Shown here piece after piece: positions 20,384 to 32,263 of a stretch of 64,000 bases of DNA. The notes under the pieces were generated by a model. It saw nothing but the letters and a program-made list of their open reading frames with translations. It searched no databases and was not told the origin of the DNA. The translations under genes and the position numbers were made by a program. How positions within the stretch are numbered: position 1 is the first letter of the stretch; every line of letters begins with the position of its first letter. Origin of the DNA: Marsupella aquatica (taxonomy: Eukaryota > Marchantiophyta); contig OZ316899.1 of NCBI GenBank assembly GCA_973895155.1, positions 4,154,001-4,218,000 of the forward strand, given 5' to 3'.

Positions 20384-20855
20384 CCGTCCATACCCCCAAA
20401 CGGACTTTGAGTTTTGAGGGCTTGAAGGAGAGCTCCTCTTGGGCCCAAGGCAAATGGAGTTTATTCCATGGGTAACGGTTGCTTGGGACATGAGTTACGG
20501 CCCGATCCGGGTTTGGCCAATTGGGGGTCCCAAGCAACCTGATGGGATTTGAGGGCCTAGTCAGGAGCATTGGATTGGCCCAATCACAATGGGCTAAAGT
20601 ACTCCGCTTATGAACGCCTAACTAGAAAGTTATGGACATTGCCAATTGGTGGCGCGCCCAGACATGCGGGTTGGGATCTAGATGGGGGGCCAAAATCTGG
20701 GGACCAAAGTAGGTTTGGGGGTGACAGGTCTCTAGAAGCATATATGAGGGGAGTGGTGTCACCCTGGGGGCTAAGGGCGAGCCAAAGTCGTGAGCTGCAG
20801 CGGTCGCGACACTAAGGGAAAGCACTAAACAAAAATGACAACATCCCATTTTGGC
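20384..20855 (+). repeat. G2 left LTR, second segment
   Basis: Resumes the G2 LTR at the point where G1 entered and follows the right LTR (31018-31545) through GGCGCGCCCA, the TATA-like CATATATGAGGGGAG near 20738-20753 and TCGCGACACTAAGGGAAA. Similarity fades at about 20855. Confidence 0.75.
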
Positions 20856-22555
20856 AATATCCTGGACAAGGAGTGTTGTGGATGGGTGGTACTGATCCCG
20901 AAGACAAGCAAAATCCTCTCCGGATTGAGTTTTGCGGAATGAATGGTGCAAGAGTTCCAATTTGTTTGAGGTTGATGTTAACGGCATGTCTCCATTCTTT
21001 AGAGTTTTCTTGTAACTCTTGTTGTTTGTCGTCTTGACAACAAGTACCATAAATTGACATACTTATGTTGTCAGATTTGGAACGAGGACCCTTGGGTCAA
21101 CCTTTCACGACAAGTGTTGCAACCTTCATATTGAGGCGCGTTTTGTAAGGACAAATTTAATTAAACATGTACTTTTACATGACCCATGTGCAACGAATAC
21201 AATACGGTCCGTGTCCTAATCTTTAAACTATCGTGCAGGGTTGGTTTTGTGGATATCTTTGGTTACACCTGGTGATTGAAGGTACTTCTATTGGTGGTTT
21301 TGGTAACTCTGCTTAATGGCTGCGTCGGAGAACCTAATTGTTGCTAAGATGGGATCTGTATTAGCCAAGGAGCGAAGGAAATATATTTGAGAAAAAGTGT
21401 CTGGTGTGGAATGCGGAAGTCTTTTGGATGGACTTCCTGATCAACTCGTTGAATCTTGCATTTGGCCTCTCTTGGCATTGTCTTGCACAGAAGACAAACA
21501 CCTTACCCTTGACCTAAAACTTTTACCCAAACAAACGACTGGCTCAAATAAGAACAATCATTTGTCTTGGATCCACCTCAAAGAAATGGAACCATCTTGT
21601 TATTGGTACACAATTTTGGGCTTTACTAAAATACGCAGTCCATGAGATTAATGAAATAAACAAAATGCTTGCATGCATTCCTAATGCCGACCTTCTCTTG
21701 AACCTACATATACCAGGATCTTCCGAGAGGAAACTCATGTGCTCCCTGCAATTGATATGCTTGGGTGCTTTTTGTATGACCAAATAGATATGTTTCGTAG
21801 AGTTTGGGTGAATCTTGGAGAAAGTGGGAGGAGGACAATTCTTGCATGGCATGGACAAAAGTAGGGAGATTCATTTAGTAGTTAACAAGTCTGAGTGGAT
21901 GAGAGATTGCTGCGAACATCTGATAAATTTATTGCACTCCTCATTCCTCTGTCCGATTTAGTAGTCGATTGTTTTCAGTGTGTGGTTTGCTCGAGAAGAG
22001 CTTGTAAAGAAGCATTTTGAATGTAAATGACATTGAATTGCTTTGCCTGACTTTGGATTGTGTGGTCCAAAGTGTAGTTTTGTGCGTAGCTACGGACGAT
22101 TGGCTGACAAGTGCATTGGCTTCACAGCCCATTATACAAGGTACTGTAAAGTTAGAATAAACTTGTAAAATTGGCATGAGTTAATGTTCGCCAAAATTTA
22201 TTCATGATTTCCTTTTGCTGATCAGGCCATGCTCGAGAAATGCATATTTGTACCCTTTGTGGATCCTCCGAATGGGGGAATGGCCCCATGCTGGATCAAC
22301 TAAGGAGGCTGGATGAATCACTAATTTTGAAGATTTGCAGGCTGGTCACAAAACCGTTCTATAAGAACCCATTTCACTTTTACGTAGACCAGGTAGAGGG
22401 AAAAATTTATATCTGGTGGGACAGATATGTTTCATGGTCTAGAAGAATTATCCCGCTCTTTCTTAAAATTGGTGCTGTAAAACGTTTTATACTGCATTGC
22501 TATCATGTTGTGAAGGGCAATCCTACATATGACCAAATTCTATGCCTAGAATAGA
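20856..22555 (+). other. Unidentified gene-like filler within the G2 LTR
   Basis: This 1.7 kb stands where about 0.5 kb of LTR is missing. It does not match other parts of the window. Two plus-strand frames stand out: 21397-21645 (with LLDGLPDQLVESCIWPLLAL, slightly F-box-like) and 22240-22554 (LKICRLVTKPFYKNPFHFYV, then KIYIWWDRYVSWSRRIIPLF). A run of pyrimidines and CAG stands before the second at about 22205-22226, as in a 3' splice site. I infer a captured fragment of a host gene with exons; I do not recognise the gene. No terminal repeats or target duplication were found. Confidence 0.4.
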
Positions 22556-22817
22556 TGTAGAGCATTCAATGAGATTTAGGATGTGATTGACTAGCTTGAC
22601 AAATCCTCTTGCCACCGAGTTTTTGATTGACAGTGAGGGCTGTTGAGTAGCGGTCGTGTAGGTGAGCAAGTGCGGCTTTGTATGGGAGGGGCCGCAGGTG
22701 GTGCAAAGGGCACTAGGGTGCTTGCTCAAGGTATTCCGTGGAGGCTTTTGGGCACCAAGGGCACTTAGGCGTGAGTGTTGGGATTGGTGAGGGTGCTGGG
22801 TGGCAAGGTCCACCACT
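22556..22817 (+). repeat. G2 left LTR, 3' end segment
   Basis: Matches the last 260 bp of the right G2 LTR (to 45724), ending GGTGGCAAGGTCCACCACT in type with the terminal ACT. It is joined directly to GAACT of the inverted pol, with no primer site, which is not how a 5' LTR is normally followed. Confidence 0.8.
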
Positions 22818-24786
22818 GAACTCAAGTACCCGGCTGGTGAGCTATTTGTGTGGATTACCACTTTGGGACCGTTCCTAAGGTAAATCTCCCACTTCTTCAA
22901 CGCATAGATCACAACATACATTTCCCTTTCCAGTGTGATCCAATGATTTTCCAACTTACATGACTCAAAGGCCACGGGACGCCCATCTTGGTGAAGACAG
23001 GCGCCAATGGCGTAATCACTTGCGTCTGTCCAAATCTTGAACGGCTTCCCCATCTCAGGTACTTTAGAACCGGCGGCGTTATCATTAACCGCTTAAGTTC
23101 TAGGAATGCTAACTCGCAATCCTGTGTCCACACAAACACTTTGTTTTTCAACGTTAGCGCGTTTAGGGGCCTCGCAATCCTTGCATAGTCTTTCATGTAT
23201 CTCCGATAGAACCCCGTAAATCCTAAGAAGGCTCTAACCTGCCTTACATTGGACGGGCGCTCCCATTCTTTGATCTCCTTAAGCTTGTCTTGACTAGGCG
23301 TAATCCCTTCCGGGGTAAAGGTATGGCCGGGGAATTGAATCTCGTTCATCGCAAACTTGCACTTGCTAGGTTTAGCAAAGAGACAAGCCTTACAAAGGCG
23401 AGAGAATACTTCTTTGAGCAACTGCTCATGTTCCTCCAACGTTTTTGAGTAGATTAGGATGTCGTCAATAAAGACAATCACTCCTTGGTCCAACAAGTCA
23501 TGAAAGATGGTATTCATAATCTTCATGAACGTTGCGGTTGCATTACACAACCCGAACGGCATAACCAAAAACTCATAGGATCTGAACCTTGTGCACATCA
23601 CGGTCTTGTACTCATCTCCCTTAGCCATGCGGATCTGGTAATACCCAAACCGCAAGTCCACCTTTGAAAACTTCCTAGCCCCGGAGAGGCAATCGAAGAG
23701 GTCATCCATATGAGGTAACGGGTACTTGTTCTTTACCGTTTGCTTATTGAGGGCCCGATAATTTGCGCACAATCTCAAAGTACCATCCTTTTTGGACACA
23801 AACAGCGCGGGCGCCCCATAAGGACTCTTACTAGGATGAATGAACGCTTGGTCGATCAACTCTTCCAAGGAGTTCTTCAACATCATTCGTTCGTTCAGGT
23901 TCAAACGATAAGGAGCTTTAGCCTGAGGAGCCGAACCTGGCTCCAATTCAACTTGGTGATTCACTTCTCTCCGCGGGGGTAAACCTTTAGGTAGCTTCTG
24001 CGAGAGCACGTCATTGAATTCCTCTAAAATTTCAGGAATTTGACCGCAGTTGGGCCTGACCTTAGCTGACTTAACCTTTGGCTGTGAAGCAGCCTCCTTA
24101 ACTGGGTGGAGATGAAAGAAGAAACATTCATGTCCACCCTTGAAGTCTTTCCACCATTGCTTCGCCGATACACACGGAGACAACCATGACACTTTACTTA
24201 CTTTGAGAAATCTTTCTTTATTTTTGATAACTCCGTGTACAATGATGGGCTCACCGCCCTTAATGGGAAAATGGAGCATTTCACCCCCCGGTTTCAAGGT
24301 AACATTGTGCTTTCTGAGATAACCTACCAAAAAAATGAAGTCTATGGCTAGACCGTCTAGAACGTAGAACATCTCCTGACTAACAAAATTTTGTTGTTTG
24401 CCTATGACCTCTACTCGAAGTCTATGTACTACTCTTGACACTATCCCATTTGTGTCGTTGGCAAACTTGCACACTAACGGTTGTAGCAACTCTTGCACAT
24501 CCACCCCAAGACGTGCTGCCGCCTGCCCACTTATGAAGCAGGCGGTTGCGCCTGTATCCACCAAAGCAACACCCAGATTACAGTTAGAGGTGACATTCAC
24601 AAAAATCAGTTTTTTGGGATCCATTGTCTTAACCTTAGGTATCTTCTCTTGCAACAACACCTTCTCTACGGCAGGAGCATCCCCTACAGGAACCTTGTCA
24701 GCTACTAAGGGTTTGGTTAGAGCGATACTTATCTTAATGCTCTTCTGCCCTCCATCTCTGCTCGGCTTGCCACCTTTGTGGAACAA
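22818..24786 (-). pseudogene. G2 pol: protease, RT, start of RNase H (inverted part)
   Basis: The minus-strand product has a protease site (VALVDTGATACFISGQAA), RT blocks (LRLCANYRALNKQTVKNKYP, KFSKVDLRFGYYQIRM, FLVMPFGLCNATATFM) and an intact catalytic FIDDILIYSK, then the connection region (SNVRQVRAFLGFTGFYRRYM) and the start of RNase H (TDASDYAIGACLHQDG, a frame change near 23055). Reading stops abruptly at AGYLSS, where the 5-bp GAACT (22818-22822) meets an LTR end. The remaining RNase H and integrase are at 28686-30345 on the other strand, starting within the same codon pair. Sequence type is chromovirus (Gypsy). Confidence 0.9.
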
Positions 24787-26284
24787 TCCTTACTTTGATG
24801 GCCCATGGTACCACACGTGAAGCACAAACCTTCCACCCGCCTCTGCTCCATGAGTGCCTGCTTCTTTGCTTTGTGCGCCGATGAGGTTCCTTTCTTGAAG
24901 TTGTCGACCTTCCGGTTTTGCTTAGCTTCTCCATTCTGTGGCTGGGGATCCGAACCACTAGCCCCCGCCCCTCAGATTGCTTACGCTTATTCCCGGGACC
25001 TTTTGATTTCCCAGCTTCCCCCTTGAATCCCTTGCCACCCACCTTCGCCAAGTCTGATCGGTTATTCACCAACGTAGTGGCCTTGTCGAAGGCGTCAGAA
25101 AGCATTTTGAACTCGTGACGCTTTTCCAGTAACTTTTCCCTGAGCAACGGCGGGAGCTTCACGATAGAGTTGTGAAGTTGTGTATGTAGGGTCTCTTGTC
25201 CCACCGGGATACACGCCAACTGGTTTTGGTAATAAGTGATGAACTTTTGGATATCACCCCTGAAGCTCATCTCTGTTACACATTTATGAGCGTACCACTT
25301 TGAGTACTTAGTGGTGACATGAGCACAAAGTCCTTCAACCAGATTTTCCCAAGTTAATGGCAAGGAGGAATCCTCTCGTGACTTCTTCCATGACTTGTAC
25401 CAAGTCAAGTCATAGTCCTTCAGGTAAGGAGCGACTGCGGTGGCCCAAGTGGAATGCTCAACGCATGCTTGGAGATGAATTTCCATCGTGGAGAGCCAAC
25501 TCAAGAACTTTTGTCCACTTTGTTCATAGGCCCCGTCGTAAGTTGGAGGAGTCGGTAGTTGGTTCACTTGGAACATACTCCGTCCAACTACCATTCCCCC
25601 CTCGGGATGCGTTGTACTCTGACTATCCATACTAAGTAAGTACTTAATCTGGGCCCCCTTGTTGTGTTCCAACTGCTCATAAATGAGTCGTTGGTCTTGA
25701 GTCAATGGACCCAGACCGTCGTCAGCGGCTGGGCCCTTGCGGGTTGTATGAGGATGGTCCTCCAACCGTCTTTCCTTTGCGGGCCGTCTGTCCTTAGGTT
25801 CTCTTGTGGATTTTGGTGACACTCCCCACGCCTTGTGAGCACCATGACCTCCCGAGGCTGAGGCATCACCCGCATCGCCCTGGTTTTCCTTGGTCAAATT
25901 ATCCACAATGACGTCCGGCTCATGGTCATCCTCTGGTTCTGCGTTCAACCCTCTCAATGCTGGGATTAGTTCCTCTTCTGGGTCCTGACCCTCTTCCTCC
26001 GATTCGGCTTCAGCATCGTCGTCGCTTCCATCTGCATTGGAGTCATCATTGTCCGACCCATCCTCCGAAGGACCAGCCACCTCCTTCCCTTTAAGTCAAC
26101 GATGCTCTGTACTTGACGTGTTTGCCGTAGCGGTTGACGGATCGGCCGTTGCCTCCTCATCATCCTGCTTGTAACGTTTGTCTAGGGAAGTCAACCCATC
26201 CTCCTTCTGTTCATCTTGAACTTGGGCTCTCCCCTTGGTGGGGGGAGCCTGTTTGCCACTCTTTGATTCAATGTTTTCAGCCAT
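24734..26284 (-). pseudogene. G2 gag
   Basis: Best start is the ATG at 26284 (MAENIESKSGKQ). One stop (TGA near 26095) divides a hydrophilic, acidic N-terminal part from the rest. The capsid-type region covers about 25150-25580 (YDGAYEQSGQKFLSWLSTME, AVAPYLKDYDLTWYKSW, FRGDIQKFITYYQNQL). The zinc knuckle CFTCGTMGHQSKDC is present at about 24790-24835 but in a different frame from both the gag core and the protease, so at least two small indels lie here. Originally this was probably one gag-pol frame. Confidence 0.8.
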
Positions 26285-26414
26285 GTTCCCAATGACCGAA
26301 TCTGCCCGCTGTTGACCCGTCGGGCACGTTGAAGCACTAAGTCCTCGCAAAAATCCGTTAAGATTTTGGATTCCAATTTAGCACAGCCCCGGCCCGGTGT
26401 CTATGCCAGCAATC

Positions 26415-26426
26415 GCTCTGATACCA
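26415..26426 (-). promoter_or_regulatory. G2 primer binding site (tRNA-iMet)
   Basis: The minus strand reads TGGTATCAGAGC, 2 nt (TG) after the LTR end ACT. It marks the inverted LTR as the true 5' LTR of G2. Confidence 0.9.
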
Positions 26427-26428
26427 CA

Positions 26429-28685
26429 AGTGGTGGACCTTGCCACCCAACGCCCTCACCAATCCCAACACTCATGCCTAAGTGCCCTTGGTGCCCAAAC
26501 ACCTCCACGGAATACCTCGAGCAAGCACGCTAGTGCCCTTTGCACCACCTGCAGCCCTCCCATACAAAGCCGCACTTGCTCACCTACATGACCGCTACTC
26601 AACGGCCCTCACTATCTTCACAAGCAACCAAGCACCTCGGTAAGTAACCCTTCAGGATCTAGAACTTGTCAAGTCTAGCATCCTAATTAAAGCTCAACAG
26701 ACATTGGTAAATAGGTCAGCGATAGGTCCTCCCGATGCCATAAGCCGGAACCAAAACCCACGCCCACTGTTCGTCCAGAACAGCTCCTTCCTTGGGTGCG
26801 GCCCGGGTTCCCCCTCGTACCTATCCATCACCAACTGACCGCTCTGACCCCAGGACATGCTCATGGCCCAAATAGCGTAGCTTGTCCTAAAGCTTGTCCC
26901 AAGCTTGTCCCAACACGCCGGGACCAAAACGGCCCCGACTCTAGCAACCAACTCCCGGTTTGCCCCATTGATGGTCTAGGGGCCGAGCACCTTTGGAACT
27001 CAGCCTCCACACCTACTTGGCCTTGCCTCCCCAATGCAAGCTCCCTTGGGAGACTGAATGCGGCTTGGCTACTGTTCGGCAGGATTGGGCAAGCGGGCGA
27101 GCTAATACCCGCAAACCATGAGAACCCTAAACCCCAGACCCAGAAAAGCTCAGGAGGGCGTAGCCCTCCTCAAGAGCTTTCCAACGCACCCAAGAAGTCC
27201 ACCAACGGACTTCCCGTTGGGAAGATATCGCCATTTCCGTTTGGCGGTTTCCCTTAGTGTCGCGACCGCCGCGGCTCACGACTTCGGCTCGGCCTTAGCC
27301 CCCAGGGAGACACCACTCCTCTCACATATGCTTCTAGAGACCTGCCACCCCTGGACCAGCTTTGGTCCCTAAACATTTGGCCCCCAACCAGGATCCTATC
27401 TCGCATAATGGGTGCACCACCAACTGGCAACGCTCATAACTTTCCCGTTAGGCATCCGCAAGTGGAGTGCCTTAGCCCGTTGTGATCGGGCCAACCCAGT
27501 GCACATGCCTAGGCCCTCAGGTCTGATCGTCTCTTGGGGCCCCCGACCGGCCCAACCCGGATCGGGCCATAACTTGCGCCCCAAGCGCCCGTTGCCCATG
27601 GTATTGTAGCGGGGACTTAAAGTTAGGGGCTCCTCGGGCAAACTGCGCGTTTCTGGCTGCGATTGGGACAGGCGACAAGCACTTTTCGGAGCAAACTCTC
27701 ACTCCTTTATATTTTTTACTTTTCTCACAAAGGTTACAATGGGTGCCCTCGAGTAAGCTTGCCCGCAAGAGTCTGGTAGCTGGCCCTACGGCGGGCCACT
27801 ACCTCTAACTTGTCGAGTTGAACTCCTCGAGTGACTAACTACTCAAAATCTGATGGAAAAAGTTTCCTCCTTAGCTCAAAAAACCAAAACTCCACTAGTC
27901 TAAAGCAGCTCACACGAAACTCGGGCCTGGACCAACGAGGTTCCAAACTCATGAAATTCCCCGCCTGGATCCAAAACTCCACACTTGGATTGAAAACTCG
28001 CACATAACTCCAAAACCGCCGCACAATAGTCGAGTTCCGCAGAACAAAGCGGAACTCATAGAACGAGACTCAATAGATCTTAATAGACAACCGCCAAACT
28101 CAATGAGCCGAGGCTCAAGTCTTAAGTAGAATCGGAAACCCAACCTTCCAGCCCGAGCCAGCTGCCATCAGCGAGGCTCATCCAAACTCCAAGCCTAGTG
28201 ACTCACCCAAACACCAAACCTGGTGACAACAAGTCACCCAATCACCAAACCTCAATCCATCCAACCAAGCAGCCCCTCCAAGTCAGCATGCACGCAACCC
28301 AACCGGGAGGCCTCGCCCATCATCCCCTATAAAAGTCATTCGTGAGCCAAAATCTTTCGGCACGACAGCGTCAACTCCATTGGCCTTGGGCCCAAGAGGA
28401 GCTCACACTCAAGCCCCCAGAACTCAAAGTCCATGTGGAGGTCCAGACGGCCATCCTTGAGCCCTGCCCATTTCCCCTTGACTTGACGAGCTATCAGCTA
28501 GTCCAAGTCCTTGGTGTGTGTCCCCAGCTTGGCTCCTTGCCTCGCTAGTGCCACGTCTCATTGCCCACAAGTCTCCCCATGCTAAGTCCTCCCGGATGGC
28601 CTATCCAGGCCTGGACCATAAGGGAGCTCGGCGTCGGAGTCAGCGATGCCGGAGCTAAGTGTTAAGGTAGTCGAGTTCCGCGACT
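26429..28685 (-). repeat. G2 5' LTR, inverted, holding a solo G1 LTR
   Basis: On the minus strand it runs from AGTCGCGGAACTCGAC (28685) to GGTCCACCACT (26429). After removing the 763-bp solo LTR it is about 1.49 kb, close to the 1.56 kb of the right LTR. It contains the uninterrupted version of the CACTA insertion site (CCAAGTAGGTGTGGAGG, minus strand, 27006-27022). Ends are AGT...ACT, not TG...CA. Confidence 0.88.
27605..28367 (-). repeat. Solo LTR of the G1 family
   Basis: Starts TGTAGCGGGGACTTAAAGTTAGGGG and ends CTTTCGGCACGACA in line with the G1 LTR, but is more diverged and shorter (763 bp, lacking some internal repeat copies). No internal region is present, so it is the product of LTR-LTR recombination. 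Flanks GTAT and GCGT fit a mutated 4-bp duplication. The right G2 LTR has the empty site (GTTGACGCCATGG, near 31095). Confidence 0.85.
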
Positions 28686-30345
28686 AGTTCTAAGCCAAGG
28701 ATGAACCCCAAGGAAATGCGCTGGCAGATGTTCTTGGCAGATTTTGATTTTGAAGTCCGTCACGTTCCGGGGAAGACAAACACGATAGCTGACGCATTAT
28801 TGCGTAAGGACCAGCATCGTGTCAATGGGATCACGATGCTCGAATCTGAGTGGCCAAAGGTTCTAGCCACAACGTATGGGGATGACAGGTTAGCTAAGGA
28901 ATGGCAAAGCAATGGGGGTAGCCAAGGCAAGGTAAGGCACGTGTCATTGGGGTTGGATACAACGCATAATGTTCAGTTATGGCAATACAAGCAGAGGCGT
29001 GTGTACATACCAGAGTCTATAAGGTTAGAGGTTTTGCAAAAGTACCACAACTTGCCTTGGGGAGGGCACGGAGGACAAGCCGCTACGTATCACAGCATGT
29101 CGCGAGATGTGTATTGGCCGGACATGAAGCAATCGGTCTTTTGCCACGTGCAAAGTTGTTACTCGTGCCAAAAGAACCAAACGGTCTATAGGGCAAAAGG
29201 AGGACTTCTGCAACCCTTACCGGTAGCTACAGCTCCATGGGAGTTTATCTCCATGGACTTCATTGTTGGGTTACCTGAGTCCCACGGCAGTTACTCCATC
29301 TTAACAATCGTGGATTGTTTTTCCAAGATGGTATATTTTGTTGTCTACTACAAAAATGGTTTCGGCTCGAGAGGTTGCCGCTCTAGTGTTTGACAATGTC
29401 TTCCGACAATGGGGATTGTTGTTGCATATCCTGTCCGATCATGATAACCAAGTTCACAAGCCATTTCTAGAAGGCGTTGTTCCGGTTATCCGGTACGGAC
29501 CTGACTAGGGGATCAGCGTATCATCATGAGACAGATGGCCAAACGGAACGGGTGAATGGTATCGTGGAGGACTACTTGCATCACTTTGTGATGGCCAATC
29601 AAAAGGATTGGGCAAAGTACTTAACAATGGCCGAGTTTAGGTATAACTCGACCAAGCATTTGGCAACGGGGTTTGCGCCGTTTGTGTTGGCCACAGGGAG
29701 GACGCCAAGGGCGCCCTCCTAGTTTATAAATCCGGAAGCTTGGCGGAGGGAAAGCAAGGTTCCTTCTACAGAGAATTTTATTCAAGAGCGGCGCTTAGTT
29801 GTGGAAGCGACTACCAAGGGTATGACCCTTGCCAAAAGTCGGTACAAGGAGCAAGGGGATAAACATCGATGCCAGGTAAACTTTGAAATTGGGGAGAGCG
29901 TCTGGTTGCAATTGAGACCTAAGCAATACCATGGGAACATAAGTAGGAAGCTGGCTCCTAGATATGCGGGGCCCTATTGTATCATACAATGGGCCCACAA
30001 GGATCATCCAGTTTTGGTGGTGTTGGAGACACCCAAGGAAATGGGCGTGGGCAAAAGCTACCATGTCAGCCGGCTCAAGAAGTTTGTCAAAGACGATGAT
30101 CCCAACCGGGATCAGGTCTTGCGTCCGGACGCCTTGCTGGTGGAGGACGCTGAGGAGTTTGAGGTGGAGGCAATTCTGGACCACCGTTACAAACGCAAGT
30201 TGGGAAGACAAGTCATAGAGTATTTGGTGAAGTGGGCTGGCTATGATCAGGCCGAGAGTACTTGGGAACCGGAAGAAAATTTGGGTAATGCCTCAGAGAT
30301 CCTTGGAACCTATTGTAAGCAAAGCGGCCTACCGCCGTTGTGAAC
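28686..30345 (+). pseudogene. G2 pol: RNase H end, integrase, chromodomain
   Basis: Begins AGTTC TAAGCCAAGG, the exact continuation of the minus-strand pol stop at 22818. RNase H end (MNPKEMRWQMFLADFDFEVR, GKTNTIADAL), integrase zinc region (CYSCQKNQ), core with SMDFIVGLPES, ILSDHDNQVHKPF and AYHHETDGQTERVNGIVEDY, the GPY/F-like part (LAPRYAGPYCIIQ) and a C-terminal chromodomain (FEVEAILDHRYKRKLGRQVI, YLVKWAGYDQAESTWEPEENL). Chromodomains in this group are thought to steer integration to heterochromatin. There is a frame change near 29350 (in an A5 run), another near 29500, and a stop at 29720-29722. The last 180 codons (29801-30343) are open. Confidence 0.9.
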
Positions 30346-30781
30346 TGGTACAGACAATTGTAGCTACCTTTGTGAGTTGTATCCTAGTTTCACTCCTCTT
30401 GGCCTCTTAAGGATAAAGTCGGATTGCATTGGGGCTAGAGGTTGTTGGGCGGCCGATTTGTTTTTTGCCAGTGGAAGTAGATGGTGCCCGCCTTACATCT
30501 GTGGGCGGGCTAGTTTGAACTAAAGGGGAGTACCCCAAGGGGAGAACAATGGGTCTGACGAGTTTGGAGTTAGCTTACCCGATTGGACTAGCATCCTTCT
30601 TGGATAAGTGGGATAGGTTGGAATTTCCTAAGTCTGGAATGCGCATACCAACCTGGTTTGCATCAGCCTTATGGGCAAACCATTTGTAACCTCATAAAAT
30701 TTTTAAGGCCCAAAGTGGTCTAGGCGTGTTGGAACGTTTACAGAGGTCACGCAAATGTGACCATTTTTAAGGGGGGGTGCA
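30346..30781 (+). other. G2 3' untranslated region and polypurine tract
   Basis: No coding sequence. It ends TTTTTAAGGGGGGGTGCA (30764-30781), a purine tract just before the LTR. The final CA is absent from integrated LTR starts. Confidence 0.75.
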
Positions 30782-31766
30782 AGTTGCGGAACTCAACTAC
30801 CTTAACACTTAGCTCTGGCGTTGCTGACTCCAACGCCGAGCTCCCTTATGGTCCAGGCCCGGATAGGCCATCCGGGGAGGACTTAGCATGGGAAGACTTG
30901 TGAGCAATGAGACGTGGCGCTAGCGAAGGCAAGGAGCCAAGCTAATGACACACACTAAGGACTTGGGCTAGCTGAGAGCTGGTCGGGTCAAGGGGAAATG
31001 GGCCGGGCTCAAGGATGACCGTCCGGACCTCCAGATGGACCTTGAGTTCTGAGGGCTTGGGTGTGAGCTCGTCTTGGGCCCAAGGCCCGTGGAGTTGACG
31101 CCATGGGCAACGGACGCTTGGGGCATGAGTTATGGCCCGGTCCGGGTTGGGCCGATTGAGGACCTCGAGCGGCGATGAGACCTGAGGACCTAGGCATGAG
31201 CACTGGGTCGGCCCGATCACAACGGGCTAAGGCACTCTGCTTGGGCGCTCCTCCATATCGGACGACTTGCCCAACCCCAAAACCCGCGTGATAATGACAT
31301 CGTCTTGGGTTGCAAGGACACGTATGGAGAGAGTTATGGGCGTTGCCAGTTGGTGGCGCGCCCATTATGCGCGATAGAATCCGGGTTGGGGGCCAAATGT
31401 TTAGGGACCAAAGCTGGTCCGGGGTTGGCAGGTTTCCAGAAGCATATATGAGGGGAGTGGTGTCTCCCTGGGGGGTAAGGGCGAGCCGAAGTCGTGAGCC
31501 ACGGCAGTCGCGACACTAAGGGAAATCACTAAACGGAAACAGCGATATCTTCCCAATGGGACATCTGTTGGAGGAATTCTTGGGTGCGTTGGAAAGCTCT
31601 CAAGGAGGGCTATGCCCTCCTGAGCTCATATGGGTCTGCAGCACCATGTGTTCTTGGGATTTTTGGGTGTTAACTCGCCTGCTTGCCAAATCTTGCCGAA
31701 TAACAGCCAAACCGTGTTCAGTTTCCCTAGGGAGCTTGCGTCGAGGAGGCAAGGCCAAGTAGGTGT
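30782..31766 (+). repeat. G2 3' LTR, first segment
   Basis: Starts AGTTGCGGAACTCAAC and continues for 985 bp until the CACTA element enters after TGT (31764-31766). The candidate promoter has CATATATGAGGGGAG near 31443. The rest is at 45155-45724. Confidence 0.88.
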
Positions 31767-31780
31767 CACAACTACATTTT
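31767..31780. repeat. CACTA left terminal inverted repeat
   Basis: CACAACTACATTTT, matching the complement of 45138-45151. It begins CACAA rather than the canonical CACTA. Confidence 0.9.
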
Positions 31781-32263
31781 TGCATTTCAGGACCAGGTTT
31801 AACCTAACCCAAGATGACGTTCCTTCCATTAATGTCGGACTATACGTTGTTAAGCTCCGGACTGTTGTTGGATGTCGTTTGGAGTTCCGACGGGATCAAA
31901 TAACGTCGATTTGTGTGACGTTAACTTTACGTCCTTTAAGACACGGTAAGTTACCTCGTATCTTATGTTGTACCTCACATTATGTCTTACTAGACGTGGT
32001 AACTTACCTGTTCCTGAAAGACGTAAATGAGAACGATGTATAGGACGACATTCTTAAGTTTAGGCGTTTGGAATGATGTATTCGCAGATGCATCATCATA
32101 GAATACCATACGTGCATCGGGAAAAACAACGTTAATTCCACATATTAGCGGAGGACAGACTCAACTATAGGCGGGAGGCTCACTATAGCCAGCATTCTAG
32201 AGTGAAGACATCAAAGGTCCTCAGTGTAGAGAAGTTGAACCATGGGAGGCAAAGTGTTCAGCT
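31781..32263. repeat. CACTA left subterminal motif cluster
   Basis: No gene to about 32263. Many AACGTY, ACGTC and related words in both orientations (for example GATGACGTTCC, AACGTCGATT, GACGTTAACTTTACGTCC, about 31814-31935). By analogy with En/Spm these are likely binding sites for the TnpA-like product. Confidence 0.65.

Noticed and set aside
22556-28685. Simple nested insertion of one G2 element in another
   Set aside because: The pol halves are on opposite strands and meet at the same 5 bp; independent insertions would need the same target twice.
30346-30781. Envelope-like third gene in G2
   Set aside because: No open frame of useful length exists between the chromodomain stop and the polypurine tract.
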